From the NCBI GenBank assembly GCA_900754145.1, contig CAAEBW010000353.1, positions 1-13,019 of the forward strand: a DNA stretch of 13,019 nt, in the 5' to 3' direction. The notes beneath the pieces are model-generated. The model had not been told where the DNA came from. It was given only the letters and a program-made list of their open reading frames with translations, and made no database searches. Origin of the DNA: Clostridia bacterium. GTDB lineage: Bacteria; Bacillota; Clostridia; Oscillospirales; Acutalibacteraceae. Position 1 is the stretch's first letter, and every line of letters starts with the position of its first letter. The translations under genes were made by a program, and so were the position numbers. Of the stretch, positions 1 through 6,889 are shown piece by piece.

Positions 1-6
1 ACAGGA

Positions 7-915
7 ATGAATTACCGTATAAATCCGACGGCGTTTTCCGCCGTCTTTACCCTTCCGACCGCCGTTGCAGATAATCATTTAAAGCTGGCGCGGGGAGAGC
101 ATATAAAGGTTTTGCTTTACATAATGCGCAATATGACAGCACCGATTGAGCCCGATACGATTGCCGAGGCGGTAGGAATTTCCGCCTATGATGTCAAGGA
201 GGCGCTTATTTACTGGGCAGACGCGGGAATTTTAAGCTGTGACGGCGTTTCGTTGCAAAGCTTAGAAATTAAGCCCAAAGCGCTTAAACACGCCGAAAAG
301 CCGAGCCGAAACGATGTGGCAAGGCGGGGTGCGGAGGATGAGAAAGTAAGTTACCTTTTAAGGGAAACCCAGCTGCGGCTTGGCAGAAATTTAAAGAGCA
401 ATGAGACAAGCACCCTTGTCTGGCTATACGACGACGAGGGCTTGGACGTTTCGCTGATACTGATGATTGTGCAGTACGCGGCGGCGCATAATAAGGCTAA
501 TATCCGCTTTATTGAGTCAACCGCGGTTGACTGGATAAACAGGGGGATAGATACCGTCTCCGCGGCGGACGAGGAGCTTAACCGAATGGCTATGGGGGAT
601 CAGGCGTGGAAGATAGTAAGCTTAGCCTTCGGGCTTGAGCGCAGAAAGCCGAGCAAAAAGGAAACAGAGCTGTCCCTGCTTTGGATAAACGACTGGAAAA
701 TGTCAAAGGAAATGCTTGAAGCCGCATATGAGGAGTGCGTTAATACAAAGTCTAAGTTTTCCTTCCCCTATACCGCGAAAATTATCGAAAGCTGGCACGA
801 AAAGGGCTTTAAAACACCCGAGGATATACAAAAATTCAAACAAGCCGATGAAAAGGAGGGCTATGCCGCCTATGACATCGACCTGTTTGAAAAAATGCTT
901 AACACAAAGGATTAG
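7..915 (+). CDS. DnaD-domain primosome/replication-initiation protein
   Basis: 302 aa. The protein has an N-terminal winged-helix-like region (about residues 1-85), followed by two DnaD/DnaB-type helical domains (about 100-190 and 195-285). The second domain ends with the family signature YxxxIxxxW, seen here as Y255, I259 and W263. Proteins of this family remodel origin or fork DNA and help recruit the helicase loader and DnaB-type helicase. The next gene, ten bases downstream, encodes such a loader, which supports a shared role in primosome assembly. The frame is open to the left edge of the window. The ATG at 7 fits the family N-terminus (MNYRIN followed by a leucine/valine-rich stretch), but its ribosome binding site is mostly cut off, so the start is not fully certain. 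Whether it is the main chromosomal DnaD or a paralogue cannot be told from this window. Confidence 0.88.
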   Translation: MNYRINPTAFSAVFTLPTAVADNHLKLARGEHIKVLLYIMRNMTAPIEPDTIAEAVGISAYDVKEALIYWADAGILSCDGVSLQSLEIKPKALKHAEKPSRNDVARRGAEDEKVSYLLRETQLRLGRNLKSNETSTLVWLYDDEGLDVSLILMIVQYAAAHNKANIRFIESTAVDWINRGIDTVSAADEELNRMAMGDQAWKIVSLAFGLERRKPSKKETELSLLWINDWKMSKEMLEAAYEECVNTKSKFSFPYTAKIIESWHEKGFKTPEDIQKFKQADEKEGYAAYDIDLFEKMLNTKD

Positions 916-924
916 AGTGAGGAT

Positions 925-1899
925 ATGATTACAAGGGAAGAGGCTTATAAAAAAGCTATTGAAGAAAAAAAACAGGCGCAAAAGGATAAACAAAGGCAGT
1001 ATAATATGCTGCTTAACGCCGCTTACGCCGCTAATCCACGCTTAGGGGAAATCGACAGGGAGCATGCCGAGGTCGGCGCAAGGCTTGTAAACGCGGCGCT
1101 TTCGGGCAAAGAAGCGCTTGACGGTTTAAAAAAACATTCCTACGCGCTGACCCTTGAAAAAAAGCTGTTGCTTGATAAGGCAGGCGTAAAGGAACCGACC
1201 CCCGATTGCACCCTTTGCGGGGACACAGGGTATGTAGGCGGCAAAATCTGTGACTGCGTAAAAAGAAAAGCCGCCGAAATTATGCTTTTGGAGCTGTCGG
1301 AGGAAATGCCGCTTAAAAGCTCGCGGTTTGATAATTTCAATCTTAAATATTATAAGGACGAGGACGGCAAAAGCGGCAATCCCCGCCGCAGAATGACGGC
1401 GATACTTAAGGTCTGCACCGAATATGTAATAGGCTTTGATCCCAAAAAAAGCAAAAATCTTTTGTTTATGGGAAGTGCGGGGCTCGGTAAGACCCATTTG
1501 ACCTTGGCTGTCGTTTCGGGACTTATTGAAAAGGGCTTTGTGCCTGTATACGGCTCGGCGGAAAATCTTTTCGCTAAAATTGAAAAGGAAAAGTTTGCGG
1601 GCGAAAACCGCGGCGCGTATGAGTCAATGACAGCCTGTGACCTTTTGGTTATCGACGATTTGGGGGCTGAAATGGCGACTTCCTTTACAAAATCGGCGCT
1701 TTATAACCTCGTGAACACCCGTCTTCTTTCGGGCAGACCGACCATAATCAACACAAATCTTACTATGAAGGAAATCGAAACACGCTATACCGCGAGGATT
1801 TCCTCACGGCTTATTGGCAGCTTTGAAGCGTACAAATTTATCGGGGACGATATAAGACAACAAAAGGCTGTCGAGCGCATAGTCGGGAAAGAGCAATAA
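925..1899 (+). CDS. DnaC/DnaI-like AAA+ replicative helicase loader
   Basis: 324 aa ATPase of the DnaC/DnaI/IstB group. The N-terminal third is highly charged and probably coiled. It is followed by a zinc-binding cluster typical of DnaI-like loaders (C95, C98, C109, C111, in the pattern CxxC...CxC). The AAA+ core has Walker A GSAGLGKT at 183-190, Walker B with D244 and D245, a sensor-1 NTN, and an arginine-finger region RISSRL. The family loads the replicative DnaB helicase onto DNA. It lies 9 nt after the DnaD-like gene and 34 nt before mnmG. The only in-frame start before an upstream stop is the ATG at 925, preceded by GAGG at a short 2-nt spacing, so it may depend on translational coupling. 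IstB-type transposon helpers share the core but lack this zinc region, and no istA is present. Confidence 0.9.
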   Translation: MITREEAYKKAIEEKKQAQKDKQRQYNMLLNAAYAANPRLGEIDREHAEVGARLVNAALSGKEALDGLKKHSYALTLEKKLLLDKAGVKEPTPDCTLCGDTGYVGGKICDCVKRKAAEIMLLELSEEMPLKSSRFDNFNLKYYKDEDGKSGNPRRRMTAILKVCTEYVIGFDPKKSKNLLFMGSAGLGKTHLTLAVVSGLIEKGFVPVYGSAENLFAKIEKEKFAGENRGAYESMTACDLLVIDDLGAEMATSFTKSALYNLVNTRLLSGRPTIINTNLTMKEIETRYTARISSRLIGSFEAYKFIGDDIRQQKAVERIVGKEQ

Positions 1900-1918
1900 T
1901 TTTTTCGGTATAAAAATC

Positions 1919-1936
1919 AGGGAGTAATTGTTTTTG
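1919..1936 (+). promoter_or_regulatory. mnmG ribosome binding site choosing the second TTG start
   Basis: AGGGAG at 1919-1924 lies only 3 nt before the TTG at 1928 but 9 nt before the in-frame TTG at 1934. The spacing favours initiation at 1934. No ATG occurs near this point in the frame, so mnmG probably uses a TTG start codon. Confidence 0.6.
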
Positions 1937-3802
1937 AGTATTAAGAAATATAACGCGGGAGAATATGAGGTCGCCGTTATAGGCGGCGGTCACGCAGGGG
2001 TCGAGGCGGCTTTGTCCGCCGCAAGGCTCGGCTGTAAGACAATAATGTTTACAATAAGCGTTGATTGGGTGGGCAATATGCCCTGCAATCCGTCGATAGG
2101 CGGCACGGCAAAGGGTCACCTTGTGCGTGAGCTTGACGCTTTGGGCGGCGAAATGGGCAAGGCGGCGGATAAAAACACCCTGCAAAGCCGTATGCTTAAC
2201 CTCGGCAAGGGACCCGCCGTTCATTCTCTGCGCGCGCAAATCGACCGCAGAGCCTACAGCGAATATATGAAGCACGCGGTGGAATTGCAGGAAAATCTTG
2301 ACGTCAAGCAATGCGAGATTACCGATATTTACCGCGAAAATGAGGTATGGCATTGTATATCCAAGCTGGGCGCAGATTTTTCCTGCCGCTCGGTCGTTAT
2401 CGCCACGGGCACTTTTTTAGGCGGCAGAGTATATGTGGGTGAGGTAAACTATGCCTCGGGACCTGACGGCAATTTTCCCGCTACGGCGTTAGCCGAGTCG
2501 CTTAAAAGACTCGGCTTGCCCCTCCGACGCTTTAAAACGGGTACGCCTGCCCGCGTTTCGAGGGACAGTATTGATTTTTCCGAGCTTGAAGTGCAGGAGG
2601 GGGACAGCCGCGTAGTCCCGTTCAGCTATTCCACCGAAATCCCGCCCGAAAACAAGGTGGTCTGTCATATTTCCTACACCAATGACGAGACAAAGCGGGT
2701 TATTTTAGAAAACATCAACCGCTCGCCCCTTTATGCGGGGGAGATTGAGGGGGTAGGTCCACGCTATTGCCCGAGCATTGAGGATAAAATCGTCCGCTTT
2801 GCCGATAAAAAACGGCATCAGTTCTTTATTGAGCCCTGTGGGATTAACACAGAGGAAATGTATTTGCAGGGGCTTTCTTCTTCACTTCCCGAGGAGGTGC
2901 AGATCGAGCTTTACAAGACCGTTCCATGCCTTAAAAATGTTAAAATAATGCGCAACGCCTACGCTATCGAGTACGACTGCGTAGACCCTACGGCTATGCG
3001 CGCAACCCTTGAAATGAAGGATTTTCCCTGCCTTTACGGCGCGGGGCAGTTCAACGGCTCCTCGGGGTATGAGGAGGCGGCGGCTCAGGGACTTATAGCG
3101 GGAATAAACGCCGCATTAAAGGTGCAGGGTAAAGAGCCGCTTATACTCTCCCGCGCCTCGTCCTATATCGGCACGCTTATCGACGACCTTGTTACTAAGG
3201 GCTGTTCCGACCCCTACAGAATGATGACCTCAAGAAGCGAGTACAGACTGCTTTTGCGTCAGGACAACGCCGACGAGCGCCTTATGCCCATAGGCAGAAA
3301 ATTAGGGCTTATAGATAATAAAACCTATTCCGAGTTTTTGCTCCGTAAAGAGCAAAAGGAAAGGGAAATCGAGCGCCTTAAAACTTCCTTTTTAGCCCCG
3401 AATGAGGAATTAAACCGCCTGTTAGAGGAAAGCGGCACCGCGCCTATCAGCACCGGCACACGGCTTTCCGACCTTGTTAAAAGACCGCAGATAAGCTACG
3501 ATATGTTGGCGCCGTTTGATAAAGAAAGACCCGATCTGCCGTTTTGCGTGCGGGAAAAGGTCGAGACCGAGATTAAGTACGAGGGCTATATCGCCCGCCA
3601 GCAGGCACAGGTAAACGAGATGCTCCGACTTGAGGGCAGGGCTATCCCTGATGATATTGATTATTCCGCTGTTTACGGTCTGCGGCTTGAGGCGGTCGAA
3701 AAGCTAAACAAAATAAGACCTGCGAATATCGGTCAGGCATCCCGTATTTCGGGAGTTAGCCCCGCCGATATTTCGGTGCTGCTTATTTATTTGGCAAAGT
3801 AG
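1934..3802 (+). CDS. mnmG: tRNA uridine-5-carboxymethylaminomethyl(34) synthesis enzyme MnmG
   Basis: 622 aa, the normal length for MnmG (GidA). With MnmE, this FAD enzyme builds the cmnm5 group on the wobble uridine (U34) of certain tRNAs, using glycine and a methylene-tetrahydrofolate carbon. The N-terminal FAD-binding loop reads GGGHAGVEAA (about residues 17-26). Family blocks follow: MPCNPSIGGTAKGH with the conserved Cys, LGKGPAVHSLRAQ, VIATGTFLGG, RYCPSIEDKI with the second conserved Cys, and QFNGSSGYEEAAAQG. The C-terminal helical MnmE-interacting region runs to the stop. The gene lies 34 nt after the helicase loader and probably shares its transcript. The usual neighbours mnmE and rsmG (gidB) are absent here; the gene is closed off by a terminator. 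The start at TTG 1934 is chosen from the ribosome binding site. Confidence 0.95.
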   Translation: MSIKKYNAGEYEVAVIGGGHAGVEAALSAARLGCKTIMFTISVDWVGNMPCNPSIGGTAKGHLVRELDALGGEMGKAADKNTLQSRMLNLGKGPAVHSLRAQIDRRAYSEYMKHAVELQENLDVKQCEITDIYRENEVWHCISKLGADFSCRSVVIATGTFLGGRVYVGEVNYASGPDGNFPATALAESLKRLGLPLRRFKTGTPARVSRDSIDFSELEVQEGDSRVVPFSYSTEIPPENKVVCHISYTNDETKRVILENINRSPLYAGEIEGVGPRYCPSIEDKIVRFADKKRHQFFIEPCGINTEEMYLQGLSSSLPEEVQIELYKTVPCLKNVKIMRNAYAIEYDCVDPTAMRATLEMKDFPCLYGAGQFNGSSGYEEAAAQGLIAGINAALKVQGKEPLILSRASSYIGTLIDDLVTKGCSDPYRMMTSRSEYRLLLRQDNADERLMPIGRKLGLIDNKTYSEFLLRKEQKEREIERLKTSFLAPNEELNRLLEESGTAPISTGTRLSDLVKRPQISYDMLAPFDKERPDLPFCVREKVETEIKYEGYIARQQAQVNEMLRLEGRAIPDDIDYSAVYGLRLEAVEKLNKIRPANIGQASRISGVSPADISVLLIYLAK

Positions 3803-3848
3803 ATTTTAAATGTTAGATAAAAAACAGTAAATATTTAATTATGAGCAA

Positions 3849-3877
3849 CGGCAGGGTAAAAAAGCCCTGCCGATTTT
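3849..3877 (+). terminator. Rho-independent terminator after mnmG
   Basis: A perfect 8-bp GC-rich stem (CGGCAGGG with CCCTGCCG) around an A-rich 8-nt loop is followed by a short T run. It lies 47 nt after the mnmG stop and ends the dnaD-dnaC-mnmG run. Confidence 0.85.
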
Positions 3878-3975
3878 ATGTGACCGGGTATCTAATATAA
3901 ATCAATCTAATAAAGAAATTCTGTGATACATAGATTTTACATAATCTTGGTATTAGAATTAACACGGTGTAATTA

Positions 3976-4124
3976 TAATGAATATAGTGTGTAGAAACAA
4001 AAAAGCAGTTCTATACTCATTACAATGGATATAGTTAGATTTTCTTTGAAAGTTTGATACTAAATCGGAGATTTGGTATCAAAAGAGTGTCTTTAAACAT
4101 TATTTCAACTAACTATGACCATTA
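3976..4124. mobile_element. MITE-like composite inverted-repeat element, copy 1 (intergenic)
   Basis: Non-coding, AT-rich, 149 bp. The left end (22 bp from 3976, starting TAATGAATATAG) is an imperfect inverted repeat of the right end (4103-4124, ending CTATGACCATTA). TA dinucleotides lie just outside both ends (3974-3975 and 4125-4126). The element has two parts. Module A (3976-4022) is itself bounded by TAATGAATATAG and CTATACTCATTA. Module B (4023-4124) begins CAATGGATATAG and aligns without gaps over 102 bp to module B of the second copy at 11901-12002, with 86 of 102 identical by my hand count. A conserved hairpin has arms near 4056-4066 and 4070-4080. No transposase is encoded, so movement would need an enzyme supplied in trans; TA at the ends would suit an IS630/Tc1-type enzyme (inference). 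Together with flanking AT-rich DNA it fills most of the gene-free gap 3878-4277. Confidence 0.75.
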
Positions 4125-4206
4125 TAATAATTGTCTAATAGAATATGATAGCGAATTTATACACCTATCACGATTTTGCCGATTGTCGGGGGATTGTAGA
4201 AAACAG

Positions 4207-4243
4207 TTGTCTATTTGTTAGACAAAAAAGAACGATTTATTAA
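4207..4243 (+). promoter_or_regulatory. Candidate promoter with overlapping palindrome upstream of the surface-protein gene
   Basis: TTGTTA (4215-4220), a 17-nt spacer and TATTAA (4238-4243) make a moderate sigma-A-like promoter. A 7-bp inverted repeat, TTGTCTA (4207-4213) and TAGACAA (4219-4225), overlaps the -35 box and could be an operator. A further short repeat CGATTT/AAATCG lies at 4233-4248. The hexamers are far from perfect, so this is tentative. Confidence 0.35.
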
Positions 4244-4277
4244 AATCGGGATAATAAAATATTTTGGAGGAGTAAAA

Positions 4278-6353
4278 ATGAAACGATTAACAAGCATTTT
4301 GCTGGCATTTGTTCTTCTGATGTCGTTGGCTTTCAATGCCTTTGCAGAACAAGAACCGACCTACACTCCCGCGGTAGCAGGAGATGTCCGTGTGGACGGA
4401 TTCTTCAACTCGGACGGCACAGTTAAATTAGAGCTTGCGGGAAGATATAATTCAGGTGCTATGAACGAAGACGGCGGAAGCCTTGAAATTGTAGCTTACA
4501 ATCCCACAAACGGTTACGCCTATGCCGTAAGCGGCGTTAAGGGCAAGCTTATCGCCGTGGATTTAAACGAAAATACCGACGGAGATAAGGTTAAGGAGCT
4601 TACGGGAACCGAATATGATGTTAAATCTCTTGTAAAAGGTTTCAGCTATGGAGATATGACCTCTGTAGCAGTTTCACCCGACGGCAAAAAAATAGCGGTT
4701 GCAATTCAGGCGGAAAATTATGCGGATAAAGGTGTTGCCGCACTCTTCTCCTGCGCAAAGGACGGCTCGCTTACCCTGATTTCAACCGTCGAGGTCGGTG
4801 TTCAGCCCGATATGATAACATTTGCCGACAACAGCACTATCCTTACAGCCGATGAGGGTGAGCCGCGTAATGGCGTAAACGGCGAAGACCCGAAGGGCTC
4901 TGTCAGCATTGTAACAATCGGACAGGATAACGCTCTTACGGCAAATACCGTATACTTTGACAGCTTTGATGAAAAGCGTGAAGAACTCACCTCAAACGGC
5001 GTGCTTATTCAAAAAGACACACAGCCCTCAACCGATTTTGAACCCGAATACATTGCGGTAAACGGCAATACCGCCTACATTTCCTTGCAGGAGGCTAACG
5101 CCATAGCGGTGCTGAATATCGCTTCGGGCAAATTTACGGGCGTGTATCCCCTCGGCTTCCAGGATTACGGAACAACAAAGGTTGACCTTCAGAAAAACGA
5201 TACGGTTGAGTTTAAAAATTATCCCAATGTTTACGGAATTAAGATGCCCGACGGTATATCCGTTACCGAAATAGGCGGAAAAACCTATTTGCTTACCGCC
5301 AACGAGGGCGACAGCCGTGCAGACTGGACAGGACTTGACAACGAATATGAAAATGTAGCCTCACCCACCGGCAATGTTACCCTTGATAAAGAGGTTGTTT
5401 GGTTCAACACGAATATGTGGGACGGTCTTGACAGTGATAAGGCCTATGTATTCGGCGGACGCTCCTTCTCGGTATACGAGGCAACCGATAACGGACTTGT
5501 GCTTGTATACGACAGCGGCAGTGAATTTGAGGAAATAACCGCTGACAAGCTTCACGATTATTTCAACACCTCCAACGATAAAAATAGCATTGACAACCGT
5601 TCAGGCAAAAAGGGTCCCGAGCCTGAGAGCGTAGTCACCGGCGTTATCGGCGATAAAACCTTCGCCTTTATTGCCCTTGAAAGAATAGGCGGAATAATGG
5701 TTTACGACATCACCGACCCCGCAAATACCAAATTTGCAAACTACATCAATTCCCGTGAATTTGACGAGAAAATAAAGGGCGATGTTTCACCCGAGGGACT
5801 CTGCTTTATACCGGCTAAGGACAGCAAAAACGGAAAGGCGACCCTGCTTGCCGCCTGCGAGGTTTCCGGCACTTTAGCCGCTTATCAATGCGATTACGAG
5901 CAACCCGAAACAAACGATTACAAAATCACCGAGGGCGCTAACGGAACATGGACCCAAAACAGTGACGGAACACTTACTATCCGAGCAAACGGTGATATTG
6001 CTAAGTTTACAGGAATTAAGGTTGACGGTAAACTGATTGATGAAAGCAATTATACAGCGGTTTCCGGTTCCACGGTAGTTACTCTTAAAGCCGAATACCT
6101 CAAAACGCTTTCTGCCGGCACCCATGAAGTGACATTTGTCTACACAGACGGTGAATGCAGTACGAATTTGGAGGTTAAGAGTGTAGCCTCGGAGGAGACA
6201 AAACCGACAGAAGAAGATAAAACAGATACTACAAGCCCGCAAACAGGAGATAACAGCAATCTTGTACTTTGGTTCGCATTGTTGTTCGTTTCCGGTGCAG
6301 GAATACTTGGAAAAGCGGTTTACAGCAAAACGAAAAACAGTATCGGCGATTAA
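4278..6353 (+). CDS. Choice-of-anchor I family cell-wall-anchored surface protein
   Basis: 691 aa, exported. The signal peptide has a KR start, a hydrophobic core and a likely cut after AFA at residue 23. Residues 35 to about 540 match the choice-of-anchor I family, a beta-propeller-like extracellular domain of unknown function related to proteins often mislabelled alkaline phosphatase. Typical blocks are TADEGEPR (about 190), TANEGDSR (about 340), GPEPES (446-451) and SPEGL (504-508). Residues about 548-634 form an X2-like immunoglobulin-type domain. A short Thr/Glu/Lys linker precedes a sortase signal: SPQTG at 653-657, then a hydrophobic stretch and a basic tail. The protein should therefore be attached to peptidoglycan. 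An earlier in-frame TTG at 4215 exists, but GGAGG at 4266-4270 sits 7 nt before the ATG at 4278, which also begins a proper signal peptide. The gene stands alone between a MITE and a terminator. Confidence 0.85.
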   Translation: MKRLTSILLAFVLLMSLAFNAFAEQEPTYTPAVAGDVRVDGFFNSDGTVKLELAGRYNSGAMNEDGGSLEIVAYNPTNGYAYAVSGVKGKLIAVDLNENTDGDKVKELTGTEYDVKSLVKGFSYGDMTSVAVSPDGKKIAVAIQAENYADKGVAALFSCAKDGSLTLISTVEVGVQPDMITFADNSTILTADEGEPRNGVNGEDPKGSVSIVTIGQDNALTANTVYFDSFDEKREELTSNGVLIQKDTQPSTDFEPEYIAVNGNTAYISLQEANAIAVLNIASGKFTGVYPLGFQDYGTTKVDLQKNDTVEFKNYPNVYGIKMPDGISVTEIGGKTYLLTANEGDSRADWTGLDNEYENVASPTGNVTLDKEVVWFNTNMWDGLDSDKAYVFGGRSFSVYEATDNGLVLVYDSGSEFEEITADKLHDYFNTSNDKNSIDNRSGKKGPEPESVVTGVIGDKTFAFIALERIGGIMVYDITDPANTKFANYINSREFDEKIKGDVSPEGLCFIPAKDSKNGKATLLAACEVSGTLAAYQCDYEQPETNDYKITEGANGTWTQNSDGTLTIRANGDIAKFTGIKVDGKLIDESNYTAVSGSTVVTLKAEYLKTLSAGTHEVTFVYTDGECSTNLEVKSVASEETKPTEEDKTDTTSPQTGDNSNLVLWFALLFVSGAGILGKAVYSKTKNSIGD

Positions 6354-6359
6354 CACTAT

Positions 6360-6396
6360 AAAGACCGTCAAGTCGTGATTCGGCTTGGCGGTCTTT
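6360..6396 (+). terminator. Hairpin terminator after the surface-protein gene
   Basis: A 13-bp stem, AAAGACCGTCAAG (6360-6372) with CTTGGCGGTCTTT (6384-6396), has one G-T pair and an 11-nt loop. It begins 6 nt after the stop codon. The trailing T run is short (TCTTTGTGT), but the A-run/T-run stem ends make it workable in either direction. Confidence 0.75.
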
Positions 6397-6493
6397 GTGT
6401 AGTGAAATCAGTTATAAAATTCTTTCGGTTGCGGAATCGGTATCTTTAGGATTCATATTAGAATAAATTATTCGCAGATATCCTGTTTTCCTA

Positions 6494-6522
6494 TTGACAT
6501 ATACCCCGTCAGGGTATATAAT
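6494..6522 (+). promoter_or_regulatory. Consensus sigma-A promoter of the csoR-copA operon
   Basis: TTGACA at 6494-6499 and TATAAT at 6517-6522, separated by 17 nt, match both consensus boxes exactly. Transcription should begin near 6529, giving a leader of about 30 nt before the csoR ATG. Such a strong promoter is suited to tight repression by the flanking operators. Confidence 0.92.
6501..6517. promoter_or_regulatory. CsoR operator 1 (in the promoter spacer)
   Basis: The 17-bp sequence ATACCC-CGTCA-GGGTAT is a palindrome with 6-bp arms. It fills the -35/-10 spacer and touches the -10 box. It has the ATACCC/GGGTAT arms of known CsoR copper-responsive sites, so bound repressor would exclude RNA polymerase. 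Confidence 0.85.
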
Positions 6523-6526
6523 GATA

Positions 6527-6543
6527 ATACCCTACGGGGGTAT
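6527..6543. promoter_or_regulatory. CsoR operator 2 (over the transcription start)
   Basis: ATACCCTACGGGGGTAT is a second 17-bp palindrome of the CsoR type, closely resembling the site described upstream of Bacillus subtilis copZA (from memory). Its centre is 26 bp from that of operator 1, and it covers the expected transcription start. Confidence 0.85.
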
Positions 6544-6560
6544 ATAAGGAGGATGTGACG

Positions 6561-6869
6561 ATGTCTGATAAAGAAGTATGCGGATGCTGCGGAAAAACAA
6601 CAGCTCGCTCAGATCAAGAACGCAAAAAGCTGATTCACCGCCTAAACCGAATTGAAGGGCAGATTAGAGGGATTCGCGGAATGGTGGAAAAAGATGCTTA
6701 CTGTGCGGATATTATAATCCAGTCCGCCGCTGTAAACGCCGCGGTCAATGCTTTTAATAAGGAGCTGCTGGCGAGTCATATCAGGGGCTGTGTTGCCAGA
6801 GATATCCGTGACGGCAAGGATGAAATAATTGACGAGTTAGTGGCAACTCTGCAAAAACTGATGAAATAA
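6561..6869 (+). CDS. csoR: CsoR-family copper-sensing transcriptional repressor
   Basis: 102 aa, all-helical DUF156/CsoR family. The Cu(I)-binding triad is present as C48 (in AYCADI), then H73 and C77 in the HxxxC pattern (SHIRGC). The N-terminal helix LIHRLNRIEGQIRGIRGM is the family signature. Apo-CsoR tetramers bind the two palindromes just upstream, and Cu(I) releases them, turning on this gene and copA. An N-terminal extension with extra cysteines (C7, C9, C10) precedes the core; it could carry metal, but nothing here proves that. AAGGAGG at 6546-6552 is 8 nt from the ATG at 6561 and only 2 nt from a GTG at 6555, so ATG 6561 is chosen. The gene lies 20 nt before copA. Confidence 0.93.
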   Translation: MSDKEVCGCCGKTTARSDQERKKLIHRLNRIEGQIRGIRGMVEKDAYCADIIIQSAAVNAAVNAFNKELLASHIRGCVARDIRDGKDEIIDELVATLQKLMK

Positions 6870-6889
6870 GGAGGCGTTACAAATAAACT

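Noticed and set aside
925..1899. IstB transposition helper
   Set aside because: No istA or insertion-sequence ends are present, and the zinc-type cysteine cluster and DnaD neighbour fit a helicase loader.
3878..4277. Riboswitch in the long gap before the surface-protein gene
   Set aside because: The structure there is accounted for by the MITE-like element, and most of it lies upstream of the candidate promoter, so it would not be in the leader.
4215..4277. Upstream TTG start extending the surface protein by 21 residues
   Set aside because: The extension would bury the signal peptide, has no ribosome binding site and overlaps the candidate promoter; ATG 4278 has GGAGG at good spacing.
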